A stretch of 64,000 bases of DNA. It comes from an uncultured Prevotella sp. (lineage in GTDB: Bacteria; Bacteroidota; Bacteroidia; Bacteroidales; Bacteroidaceae). The translations under genes and the position numbers were made by a program. Where the stretch lies: NCBI GenBank assembly GCA_946405145.1, contig CAMJGE010000007.1, positions 60,482-124,481 of the forward strand. The letters run 5' to 3'. The notes under the pieces were generated by a model. It was not told the origin of the DNA, did not search any database, and was given only the letters and a program-made list of their open reading frames with translations. The first letter of the stretch is position 1, and each line of letters opens with the position of its first letter. Shown piece by piece: positions 52,301 to 61,300 of the stretch.

Positions 52301-52356
52301 TCTATATCGCCACCTCCGACGACGGACAATATGTAAAGAAAGTGATTGTAAATTAA
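40321..52356 (+). CDS. Giant VYGGG-repeat surface protein with type IX-like C-terminus
   Basis: This is a 4011-residue protein of about 430 kDa. GTG 40321 must be the start: it gives a full signal peptide (MRVRDIIVSLLMLLAATSLQAQ), whereas the next ATG (40354) would leave too short a one. Residues about 24-1845 contain roughly 35 glycine-rich units around [VIL][YF]GGG, e.g. NVYGGGNEG and LFGGGNGD, most followed by short beta strands; a beta-solenoid is plausible. The middle (1900-3200) has other repeats and no family I know. About 3170-3300 resembles GLUG modules (GSFHGDGHTISGLDNSLFNHL). The last ~75 residues resemble a type IX secretion sorting domain. Position in a pilus operon suggests an adhesin or tip/surface filament. 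Confidence 0.88.
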   Translation: MRVRDIIVSLLMLLAATSLQAQITIGGNVYGGGNEGNVGGNTTVTVHAGDLNKVYGGARMADVGGRAFVNVDGEHASDYMLINYVYGGNDISGTISATDTTVPAELTYETENNIDNTWNTFVRVSTKTEIVDGKVRETDDAKKIYIGQLFGGGNGDYNYTTQSNNPYYGLAAPNLGKTYLEILGGSIVNAFGGGNMATVTDNVVIHLNNPSKVVNHIKVKDGKEDESGTDLLVEDRFKLMGINYKFTYPNSDAFQIGNLFGGNNKVDMAIQPKWNLLGGKVRNLYSGGNEGRMTCPQGLLLVIPANSTLTVDNVYGGCRKSDVRPLDAMGNDVPNAQIQLANNPTGIPAGFAARTRILGGHVNNVYGGNDISGNVYGGNTVAILTTIYGNVYGGGNGSYAYTDNPALQDELLWRDFYYDPDQVLTSEEKAAVTDSKLLSVTALNKVRPNAEQVSLLLRGTAEKPVFVEGAVFVGGNSASLQELTAISNRQAHVKIGSYVTIDNLFLGNNGENMVKTNEADESKGEGVLRTFANTTIAGSKFNSMDLTDSDVFDKYMEGCAMKLLPSVVFDDIVNYDEYSSQFGSLYCGGNVGSMMTNGLTEISFNDEVIIYDKIVGGCNRANVDASDYNAAYYGGLLGDPDTHGDKLKINFSGLKVRPMRWKNKADKSQGLEWNTVKYNATTQQFDNVPNVTPTDEGQNIQIDANANNEDAAYIARRLKGGNIYGGCYESGHVNGNVILNINETLMERDSLFDLTDEGDILYDNTEKEHYTITKRNTGVILSEQGMDVLGDALNVFGAGYGEASEIWGSTTINLNKGYVFQIFGGGEMGAIGRKKKNGEFDETGEYVYDQAYSTYINLNGEPSLPGVARGAAGDSPDMAECEFIYGGAFEGVIAGDTHINLGNGRIFNSFAGSCNADILGHTETYIGRKKKADGTYEDGGGFPWIRDHIYGGNDLGGRILGNADFTSRIRSEVSGMVDNAYKTQVSKATTYMEYTQGRARNILGGCFGDYDYEHDPAYKVGTGEDCRVATKPYLHNTFVNFRPNTNANNAVEKIFGAGEGFLGDRDGDKGQDHSYVLIDIPDNVEKFANTEVFGAGAYNGLGMRTVIEPQAAPDDPAAYQTSLNEASAIIDLMRGKIGAAYGGSYEEGVTRRTMVNVPTGSTIKINNIFGGAYGMKILPPCDVYEANVNYQSGNARVNGAIYGGNNNVRRTIYGKVNISAPVLKENGYSGYVYGAGRGQFTWSEYTEVNLESGANVWEVYGGGELGNVLNAESVQKYLQLYSSQPAEMVANEDDYWGNPDKWVSGNVGGTLKNEYKEEWKKAWMAAWTIDGYYNPVGDFTRYVGNSNVNLSNPLVTKADMDDRDLSGFSEEQKARTLKRYNANVIIKEGATVGNYAYGGGYGSSTIPLTGGIYGSSYIALLGGTVVKDIYAAGTTGSVCDIFGAGAPGESNPIGFIATANAYIKGGTVRNVYGGGWRGSVGYHSGAIGNVAKNASDIDGEVHVVVGDLAGTTQTNGIPSVTRNVYGGGEGGAIYGDAYVKMNKGYIGYRYNSSGADDNQTEDFDERYVPELDDVVAGDNLLDQGGNIFGGGYVANSYVDRSHVTMMGGIVRGSLYGGGEIGPIGRGTVHTDSIAKYSTLVKNGAAIYKGGGTHVELWDGHVMRDVFGGGRGYDNWGGEGYMTDAEKLTMDKSSKGYVFGSTDVHIYGGEVGTETNVLKGYGNVFGGGNEGFVYSAKGTKNNEDGYYYKNGNTSEGLSEDCKIAVEPQCKVIDADGVTIGGTAYAKGDYVPIEKLNTLKSRAHEEALAIWNKLDTRGIVIHNSLFAGGNITEGSDKIFANTVTVHGNAAASLRDVYNFDLISLGTEEMGGLYGDGNLTLVDGFRELHIDNYGTDYYSLKKTMTIDEYKALTARQQAYYKLKYGANSTHTYTYYESKQLHTYKYTDSEGTHEISYRKGQKITPDTFNGFGDNPSDPSSPGSPKENSFWTPGSKYYQKDEQIEEGEYSLMDGTDSEIAANKTGEKANWTLLGVTSIYAGRPMNTIQRADFCGVFGSRMVMKGAVDRAPQVNGGVDYNSYTINRVDEVSLNKRTTTAGDISDEDKEHGNYFGIYNSVKFLGNLTSDVNFGDVRKTDTNIDAIKGDGSTTYYDWKVAKPQNKYRNNGISQNKVALASGVYLELKKEETESAGVDKWGYITGIIELDLINVMPGMGGGYVYAKNEHGTPSQVDNVNKVSLLSYNEHAKTYRQFTYSSPTDLASLKAIETSGNFVHNTKQIVDDCYPNGGIYKDQYVASPAHYWFIRGSIYVYEQYISAFTGSANATAEKQEIPLTITAASNGRMTLRDVQPNYYAYYDKGGNKLGSENADSVFVVNNVSYKLNQAISNWEYSLLSEGDQAKFVDKTYIVAEDCKIGDTEYKKGRVMLESEYNSLKDSHPTIKYMEGDEEKTNGEFNYFFRSSNNLSHNTGYVLTYDVNNPMVWNNYYTKTASPGQTNALNTKQYNELESGKNNYTEGPTYTLKSGVNSTVFGQQDYTLGSIIYGSVVNNYKKEIYDPDQSVNNLGTNPPAQAIVEQAYVVTKEYSVKNESGEEVQKLTVGTPIYKSKYTDAQWNAITSANAAEVAKVCTSLLEFSSTDYVWAGKVLSSADIAELKTKIIAKNKYEDDGNGTADAKATTFLNSYLDDAYYCTQAGKYGGIYFIPGRAYRAIDTWCSMPAEERANFDFNYDALDLLIDPTFGGEYGSKTQYDGSNPIKVYSSAQAIDYQAEFVGYVGENSQEVTEITYTPKTGSAVTIKKSTSQTDWLSREAYEAIPNEKRHYSPIIITAPGDYYMVKTPFMDGEVPYTVGQQIDTETYENLGNIKQANIDKFTFTSDQASIPTQVDDKQVYEPKTYYYCRNNYTINEKGEGVAVTTTAVTKNSSSVSSTTYNNNADVPQGVVINETTYDNLCNFQKGFVVHGTSPTEVSTLYVSNESDINDLSAEKIITVVYLYEYDESDETGLNVTPVSERHIMNIHINFKSGVPQIGEINKPDLVLPGTTLGMNIPSVTQGAFRVTESGWEIFSNDDDAATHYNGTPFFNNETPLYWYQNNYWIAYYAQTSLGRTYSNSVKLNVANYHDLKKVMDDKSHHYYIDHKDVERQPKIYINDYSGSGENGLDLFKNLIDLTNGKAVAGHEALNLNNSGKPMRGGQYLEFFLKSDLSHTDTEAANEWTPIANAEGECFSGSFHGDGHTISGLDNSLFNHLCGDVYNLGVTGSFTGAGIAETGGGYVENCWISTSSTAAKTSKPVFGIPTELTNDRPYRIVNSYYQEEADATNKYDNHPESNYGKPTRKDTKAFYNGEVAYDLNGFYLYKRYCDQKVTSGNNPYYCFHMNSDGTALERQTKYYGAYDTTTAPLCSSGYVEDRYKDGDFRYADGSIPTSEDKRTFTETDANNNEVTKFAPIWPDDYLFFGQSLTFDYGSAHQSQPSAIKKSAGSIMAGEASNRVYRAPAYYGSATMGVTHFNPVAILASSSNPEAGTPVKEAYPGMTAIDFAGHNDTEYKLGLNGDFFYAPLLDDGGLYSINNVDETRNLLVYAPAATANSGYANQATFNVLSNYFTEPAYGNFAQGDDYGNVAVVTTPVFGHLVRSNLTTLTDHLLVDKQDFNCPIAYRMGEGQRMWYQRTPDNFVTIESGVTKGWEDISLPFKVIFVATQQKGEITHFYAGNTKGHEYWLRHYDGNLQQKKDQNNAIVQGVYTADFNLLAANGTENKTYSNTFLWDYYYSKNDRDDRNGDDYKQYYNESHTYTNYPLEQAGNAYLIGFPGKSYYEFDLSGLWTAQNTASPAPANLDKQTITFVSATGEAINVSDTELSNGRTVKEGYAYVPNYANKKFTTAGESYVMNDKGDSYVKNVADATVGAFRPYMVKAPVAGTRGDSKSIKDAEQIEFDIRDTEFRPEDRIDRFDGTLNIYGKKGKIVVESSLSYTVDVAVYTTAGVKVCAFPVPAGETVEERVNTKGVYIATSDDGQYVKKVIVN
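40390..45850 (+). repeat. VYGGG repeat region of the first giant protein
   Basis: About 35 copies of [VIL][YF]GG[GNAE] with neighbouring Asn/Gly turns, spaced mostly 25-70 residues. At DNA level the core is often TATGGTGGT or TATGGCGGC, but third positions vary, so units are diverged rather than recently copied. Confidence 0.85.
52132..52356 (+). other. Probable type IX secretion C-terminal domain
   Basis: The last ~75 residues of the first giant protein show the pattern GTLNIYGKKGKIVV, VDVAVYTTAGVKVC, then GVYIATSDDGQYVKKVIVN at the very end. This beta-sandwich pattern with a GVYI...KVIV terminus is that of T9SS type A sorting domains, which direct proteins across the outer membrane to the surface. 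Confidence 0.62.
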
Positions 52357-52365
52357 AATACCGAT

Positions 52366-55300
52366 ATGAACAATAATAGAACAATACAACAGAAAGACAT
52401 GCATAATTTTTTTCTAAGCCAAGAAAAAAATATTCCCGCACTGGGAACAAAATGTTCCCACACAGGGAACAAAACGGGCCTAAGATTCGCCTTATCCCTG
52501 CTCCTAATGTTTTTGTTAGGAATTAATACTGCCTGGGGAGAGGGACCTGTTGAAATAACAAAAGATACTGATGGGAATGACATTATCGATGATAGTGAGA
52601 AGAAACTGTATATGATTCAGACGAATGCGTTCCAGAGTTTCTACATAGCGCCTCAGTCTAATAATACCATTACGACCAATAATATACTTGGTGATTATAT
52701 GTTGTGGTATTTCCTGGATGCAGGTGAAGATGGTGGTACTCAATATTACTATATCGTCAACAACAGCACTGGTAAATACATTTATAACCACAATGGCAAC
52801 TCAAGAGGTATAAATATCACGGATTTCGCATCATTGTCTGATGCCAACAAAGAAAAGTGCAAATTCAAATTAGTTGTAGACAATGAAGGTGGAACAACAG
52901 GCTTTTATAATATTGACGTAAAAGCAAACCAGACCTATTATGGTTTAAATAAGCAAAATGGTAGCGCTAATGCGGACAATCCTATTAGATTAACAAATGA
53001 TGACTATATCCATGATAGCAACTCAAAGTGGAAGTTTGTACCCTTTAATGGAACATATGTCTGGCCAACCCCTCCTTTTAAGCCATCCACTGATTCAGAC
53101 AAGCATTTTTATAAGATTTCTAATGTAAGTAACAATGGCTATTATGTATCAACTGACGAAACGCCAGAAAAGGTGACCTATGCAAATACCGAAACTGACC
53201 GCATGGTATGGTATCTTAAAGAGGCTTCGTCAGATCCTTGGTTTAAATACTATTACATCATTAATCCGTCAACAGGAGGCCGCTACATGTATTATAACGG
53301 CACTGCTATTAATGGAAGTGACCAAGCAGATGCAGTCAGTGTAAAAGAGTATAATTCCGAAAATGAAGACCGTTATCAATTTGTTGTAATTCAAGCAGCA
53401 AGAGGTGACGGAAATAGCCGTGTTACGTGTTATGCTATCATACCAAAACTGCTCAAAGATCAATTATGGAAAAGTAATAGCATAGGTTCTACGAGCGTTA
53501 GCGATGGTGCCAATATGGGCATCATTAAAAGCAGAGGAGGAGCCACCTACGCCCAATGGAAATTTGAGGTTACAGATTATAGCACAGAATGTGCCAACCC
53601 GACTATTACTTTTTCCAGTACTACTGGAAAGGTAACCATAACGACATCTACCTCTAGCCCATCAATCTTTTATACTACAGATGGAACAGAACCTTCATCC
53701 ACTAATGGTATATTATATAGTGAACCATTTGATTTAACAGAAGAGACCACCATTAAGGCTATTGTTACGAGAGCAGGATTCACAGACTCAGAGGTGACAA
53801 CAGAAACATTTTACCAAGTTGCGACTCCTACTATTCAATATAATGGTTCCAATGCTGTATCTATCACATCTGCAACAGAGGACGCGACTATCTACTATAC
53901 TACCAACGGCGATGATCCTACTACCTCATCAACAGTCTATTCTGGTCCATTGACAGAGAATATTTCAGGAGTAACCATTAAAGCGATAGCTGTTAAGGAC
54001 GGGATGATTAATTCTGCCATTGGTTCAGGTTCTGTAACACTTGGCTGTGCCAATCCTGTTTTCACCAAGAACGGAAATAACCTAACCATCAGTTGCTCAT
54101 TCCCTACTGGAGCTGTCATTTATTACACAACAAATGGAGAAGACCCAACATCTTCCAGCTCGCCATATACAAGTCCTATACCAGTTGGGCCTGGCGATGT
54201 CATAAAAGCCATAGCTATTGCTTCAGGGTATAATAACTCTGACGTGATTACAAAAACGATATATGATGATTTGACACCTACTGATGGGAAGTATCTCATA
54301 AATAGTCAAACAGACTTTGATAAATTTGTGGATATGGTTAGTACCACGGAAGGAGCAACTTATCATTATATTCTTAAAACAAATGTAGATGCAGGCTCTT
54401 CTATTACAGAACCCTTTACAGGTACTTTAGAGGCAGATGCTGATGAAAATGGTAACTTCTATAAGATAAGTGGTCTTACTCATCCTCTCTTCAATACCAT
54501 CAATGGCGGTACGGTGAAGAATGTCATCCTCTATAATGTTAATATCCCCAGTGGAGGCACTAATGTAGGTGCTATCTGTGGCGAAGCTACTGGAGCTTCG
54601 CGTATTTACAACTGCGGTGTGCTGGCTACAAATAGCACAGTGGAGAAGGACAAAGATGGATATGATGTTATCACATCTTGTGGTAGTACCATTAAAGGTA
54701 GTGGTTATGTCGGAGGCATTGTTGGTTTGCTTGACGGTAGTTCTCGTGTCATCAACTGTTTCAGCTATGCAAATGTAATAGGGGGTAATAGTAGCACTGT
54801 TGGTGGTATTGTAGGTTATAATAATGTTGCTACGACAGCCTCAAACCTCCAGACCATGGTGATGAACTGCATGTTCTATGGTGAGGTCAGTGGGTCTTCA
54901 GTAGCACCAATTTACAATGGCTCGATTATTACCAACGATGGTGATGCCGATGGTGTAAATAACTTTAATTATTTCTGGGCAGGAGCCTCTTATGTCCAAA
55001 GTATTAATGTCTATAACTGTGCGCTTTCTGCTGAGACACGCTATCTGCAACGCTTCGAATTTTACCGTCACTTGCTGAACAGCAACCGCGAATTGGCTGC
55101 ATGGTGGGCAACGGATAGTCGCGACAATAAAGATAAAATGGCAAAATGGGTGCTGGAACCGTCACAAATAGGAAGTACCACCCCATACCCCATCCTTAAG
55201 GAACCAGGCCGTTACAGGTCTATGGTTTATATTGATGACTTACAAATAAATGAAACAGCCCATACAGGTAGTTCAAATAGTACAGGTACTAAACTAGGTA

Positions 55301-58300
55301 CAATTTCTGTGACCGTAGAGAAGGGAAGTGGTAATGCTGGGGATGATTGCCCAGAAGATGCCTCTATTATTAACTCATCGCTAACCCTTGACATCCTTGA
55401 TAAGGATCCTGAACACTTCAACTTCAACTATTACAAGGTACAGTTACCTTATTATAATGACGTGGGCACAGACAACTATACCGACAATAAGGTTGTGACG
55501 GGTTGGAAGATAGTTAGCATGAGTAAGTCTGCAGGCAGCTTTTCCACTGGCTCTGACGCATCGGCGGAAGTAGATGAGAATGGTAATATTTCTCTTACTA
55601 CTCCTTACAACTTTGCAGATCGTAACTGCACGGCTAAAGATATATATAGTGAAACCAATAAACGCGTGTTTAGCCAAGGTGCTTATTTTGATGTGCCTGA
55701 AGGGGTAACATCTATTACCATTCAGCCTTATTGGGGCAAGTGTGTATATGTGTCAGATGCATACCCTGATGTGGTGTACAATCAAGTCATGTCGACTGCT
55801 ACCAATGTTACAACCGTTGGTGGAGGACAACATTATACGAATGGGCAAACATACGATATCAATGGTAGTAGCAAGATAGTCTATACAAAATTTGGGGGAA
55901 ACGATGGTGCAGTAAAAGCACTAAATTCCTCTGGCACAGTTTACGACAATGCCATCGTGCTGGTGGGTAATTTCCATAGCTTGGCACTTTCTGATAAGAC
56001 TGATGCTAATCCATATACTATTATGTCTATTGACAAGGATAAGGATAATGAGCCAGACTACTCCTATATTCTTCGTTTTAATGATCGTGTTCGTGTACAT
56101 CCTGTCAGGGTTGATTTCTTGAATGTCATTGGTCTCGGTATGGCGCAGAAAACAACAGGCGGTCAAGGTACATACAACTTAGGTATCATGCAGCCATTAG
56201 GATGGTTCGAATCGACTAATACATCTCTCTTCCGTTTCACACAGTTTGAGTATGATAGAAGTACCAGATCATCTGCACCAATGATTTTGCATGGAGGTGT
56301 GATAGAACAGTGGGTAACTGTAGCAGAAACAGCAGGAAATGTGACAGCAGCAAATGCAGTGGATTATTACCATGTTGGTAGTAATGTATGGTTTAAGGAG
56401 TTCCATATTGGAGCCCATCAGGATAGACAGCAAGTCGTAAGCTCTCATCCTCCCATCTCGGTAACAGGTGGAGACTTTGATATTTTTTATCTGACAGGTA
56501 TGTATAATACCCCCAATACCAATTATAATGATAACGCAGAATGTTATATCAATGGCGGTCGCTTCGGCAAGGTGGCAGGAACCGGTATGCAAGGCATTGG
56601 TGGATTTACAATGAATGGAACTACCAAGACAAATTATTCCAACGGTAATATTATCTGGCAGATAGACAATGCCGATATCGATGAATTCTATGCTGGTGGC
56701 ATCAATGCCGCACATATCGCTGAGGGCAACATTTGGACAGTTATCAGAAACAGTCGTGTAGATCAGTTTTGTGGTGGACCTAAGTTTGGTAACATGAACA
56801 GCGATAAAAAGGTGGTTACCAATGCTACCAACTGCACGTTCCGAACCTTCTTCGGTGCTGGCTATGGCGGTAATTCCTATAACCGGGAATATCCTACTAA
56901 TAAATATAATGATTATAACTATGGTTGGAATGATTGGCTTAAAAGTGTATATAAAAAGGAGTATAAAGATGCCTTTAAAGGTGTATCAACACGTATAGAC
57001 TATCAGTTTATACCTAAGTCTGATAATACACTGAACGTTGGTCGTTTGTTTGTTGACTACATAAGTTTCTCATTAGCGACTACACATGATGTAACGTCAA
57101 AACTGACAGATTGTACTATTACCATCAGTCCGCTTGGAAGACTTTCTATTTCTGATGACTATCAGTGTCTTGGTAGCTTCTATGGCGGTGGTAGTCTTGG
57201 CATGGTTGATGGCCCTGTTAAGTCAACGCTTACCAACTGCATTGTGGAAGGCAATGTGTTTGGTGGTGGTTACTCAGCGACATTGCCTACTGTTGCCGTT
57301 ATGAAAAACAGTTTCCAAAGTGAACCAAAATATGACACGAATACAGGAGCCTATACGGAGGGAATACTTCCATCTACAGAGTCTTACACTTGGGAACAGG
57401 TGACTGAAGCAGAATTCAGTAGTAAGCAGATTGATACGGGAAAAAATATTCTATATACCACAGAAAACCTTACGGGGCTAGGTGCTGTCACCGGAAATGT
57501 AACGCTCACTATTGATGGCAATACCACACTTACAAATGGTAAGAGAATGTCCGTTGCGCACAGTGTCTATGGCGGGGGTGAGGAGTCGAATGTAGAAGGC
57601 AACACTTCCGTGAATATCACTGGTGGTACTATCACTGAGAACGTCTTTGGAGGCGGTAAGGGTAGTGATGATAATTTCACGTGCGATAAAGCCATGGTTG
57701 GCGTTAATGATGATGGTGCGTGTGATGATCCTGCCTCAAATGAAAATAAAGATAAGGGAACGAAAGTCAGCATCAGTAACGGCATTGTGAATGGTAATGT
57801 CTATGGTGGCGGTGAAGTGGGCCGAGTGGAATGGAATACGCAGGTGACGATTGGAGCTGGAGAAGGTACACCTATTATTAATGGTAACGTTTTCGGTGCC
57901 GGTAAGGGTAAGGAAACACATGGCTATGCCGCTTTGGTACGTGGTAACAGTACTGTCACTATTCAGGGCAATGCCAAGGTGTTGCAAAACGTCTATGGTG
58001 GTGGTGAACAGGCTACGGTGGGCAGATATTGGGTGAAAGGCATTCTTACTACTCCGTGTCCTGAAGAAACACAACCAACAATTCCTGATGGTTTGCCTGA
58101 CGGAATGCCATATCATCAGCGAAGAGGTGGAATTTGTAAAGTCGTTATTCAAGGCGAGGCACAAATTGGACCAGACGAAGGAGGAACTGAGATCGCAGGA
58201 CATGTGTTTGGTGCTGGTAAGGGAGTTGTACCTAATTTTATCGCAAGTGGGGAAGGGGCATCTCAAAAGATGATTAAAGGTGATGAGAATAACCCTGATA

Positions 58301-61300
58301 GACTAGTTGAATTCGATAGCGAGGATGCTTATTTGGAGTTCCTTCAGACTTTAGCATTAGTCACCAATACTGAAGTGAAGATTGATGGAGATGCCAAAGT
58401 TAAAGGCTCCGTCTATGGTGGAAGTGAGAGTGGTTATGTACAGCACAATACGAATGTATTAGTCTCAGGAGGAACAATCGGTACAGCAGACCAGGGCGGA
58501 GCTTTCTATGGCAATGTTTATGGTGGCGGTAAAGGTGACGCAGAACATACAGGTTCCACTAATAATTATCTCGCCGCTGGTATTGTCAAGGGATATACGA
58601 ATGTGAAGGTTGAAGATGGAACCATCTTGCATAATATCTATGGTGGTGGCGCATACGGATCAGTGGGCATTTTTGACTACGATGCGAATGGGATGCCTAC
58701 CGGCTTGAATGCTAATGCTCCTGAAAATAGTGGCAAAACTGAAATATTTATTACGGGTGGTACCATCGGTACAACAGGAGAGGAGAATGGTATGATCTTC
58801 GGTTCTTCACGTGGTGATGTGGGAGCTCCTGGATCCATTCACGATAAGCTGGCTTGGGTATATGATACGCATGTGGCTATTGGCGATACAACAGAAAATG
58901 CTACTATCACAACAGCTACTCCCCTTATTCGAGGTTCTATCTATGGCGGTGGTGAGAATGGTCATAACTTCCGCAATAGCTATGTTCGCATCAATGGTGG
59001 AACGATTGGTATCAGTGACACTTCTATTGATGGCGGTGCTGCCTATCCATACCGTGGCAACGTGTATGGCGGTGGTTGCGGTACGGATAAGTATGACAAT
59101 AATACAAAATACAATCCCAAAGCAGGTATTGTGCAAGGCAATGCCTTTGTCAATATGACTGGTGGTTTTGTGGTTCATAATGTCTATGGCGCTGGTGCTA
59201 TGGGCTCAGTGGGCACTGATACAAGCGGTGGTAAGACTACTGTTTCTGTCAGCGGAGGTCGTATCGGCTATGATGGCAGCAATAATGGTAATGTGTATGG
59301 TGCAGCCCGTGGTGACCTTGAAGCGACAGATAACGTCGCGCAGGTGCGTGAGACAGCGGTGAACATCAACTACACAACAACACCTTCTGCTGACAATGAA
59401 GGAAAGACAGTTCAACTCATTGCCGGCTCTGTATTCGGTGGCGGTGAGGCCGGTACTGTGAAGGAGTGTGTCGCTGTTAACATGACGGGTGGTTTGGTAC
59501 TGAAAGATGTCTATGGTGGTGGCGCTTTGGCTCACACCCAGACGAGCAACTGGAACTCAACGAATAATACTTGGGCTGAAGGTAAAACTTCCGCATCGAA
59601 CACGACTACCGTTCGCCTGACAGGTGGCACCATCTCTGGCGATGCCTATGGTGGCGGTTTGGGACAAAAGACGGGAGTGAATGGTGCAACCAGTGATATC
59701 CCAGCTTACGTATATGGTGATGTGCTGTTGGATTTGAACGGTACGACATCTATAGATGGCAACACTCATAAACCGTTAACTACTGGTACAGCTACAACCA
59801 ATGAAAGCGGTTGTGCTGTTAGTCAGATATTTGGATGTAACAATATCAATGGTTCACCGAAGGGTGATGTGATGGTGCATGTCTATGCGACGCAAAATGC
59901 AAATGCAACCAGAATAGCAAATCCAACAGAGGGTGAACAAACGGCTAAAGTGAAGGCACGATATGACGTGAATGCCGTCTATGGTGGTGGTAACATGGCT
60001 GCGTATAATCCAGTTTCTCCATATACTACTTCTAATACTTCGGGAGCTAAGACGCAGGTTATCATCGAGGGTTGTGATGAGACCAGTATTGAGACCGTCT
60101 ATGGTGGTGGTAATGCTGCTGCTGTGCCGGAGACGAACGTGGTAATCAAGGCGGCTTATGAGATTCAGGCAGTCTTCGGTGGTGGTAATGGTAAAGACAA
60201 CTTGCCCAATGGCGATCCTAATCCTGGTGCTGATATTGGTACGCTTGACCAAGGTTCAACTACCTATGGTACGGGTAATGCGAACTCTGTGCTGAAAGGC
60301 GGATATATTCATGAAGCCTATGGTGGTAGTAACACGAAGGGTATCGTGAAAGGTAACCTTAACCAGACGAGTGATCCAGAGGGAGATTGTGAATTGATAT
60401 TAGAGAAGGTTGTTGGTGCCGGTAAATATGCCGATATCGATGGTGATGTGAATATGACGCTGAGCTGTCAGCCATCAAGAAAGGTTCCTGAGTTATTTGC
60501 GGGTGCTGACGAGGCGAATGTGAATGGTAATATCACGCTGAACATTACCAATGGTCACTTCGGCAAGGTGTTCGGTGGAAATAACCTGGGAGGTGCCGTG
60601 AAGGGTAAAATCACGGTGAACGTAGAGGAAACGGGTTGCCAGCCCATCAGAATCGATGAGCTCTACCTGGGTGGTAACGAGGCTGCTTATTCCGTCTATG
60701 GCTATTATGAGAGTGACGAGGTTCATCCAGTAACAGGCAAGAAGATACTGAAGCCGAGAACCGCTGAAATGCATGCTATAACCGATCCATCGGCAGAAGG
60801 CTATAAGGCTCCAGACACCAACCCCGATGCAGATGCTACGCATTCATTCCCATACGCCCAGCCCGAATTGAACATTATTTCCTGCACCTCTATTGGTAAG
60901 GTGTTCGGTGGTGGCTATGGAGAAGGTGCTATGATGTATGCCGATCCGACGGTGAATATTAATATGATTCAGGGAACAGCAACAGGTTCATTATCTGGTA
61001 TTGGAGCTATTGGCGATGTTTATGGCGGTGGTAATGCGGCCAAAATCATTGGTAATACGACAGTTAACATTGGTACAGATAAAACCGCTCTTGGAGCTAA
61101 TATCACTGGCAATGTCTATGGCGGTGGTAACCTGGCTGATGTCACCGGTAATACCTATGTGAATATCTGTGCGGAGTATGATAATGAGACTGAAAAGTTT
61201 GTAGCTGTGGCTGAAGGGACTTCTGGTGTTACTATCGGTGGTAATGTGTTTGGTGGCGGTAAGGGTGAAGCAGCAGAAAGCGGCGATGACGCATTCTTGT

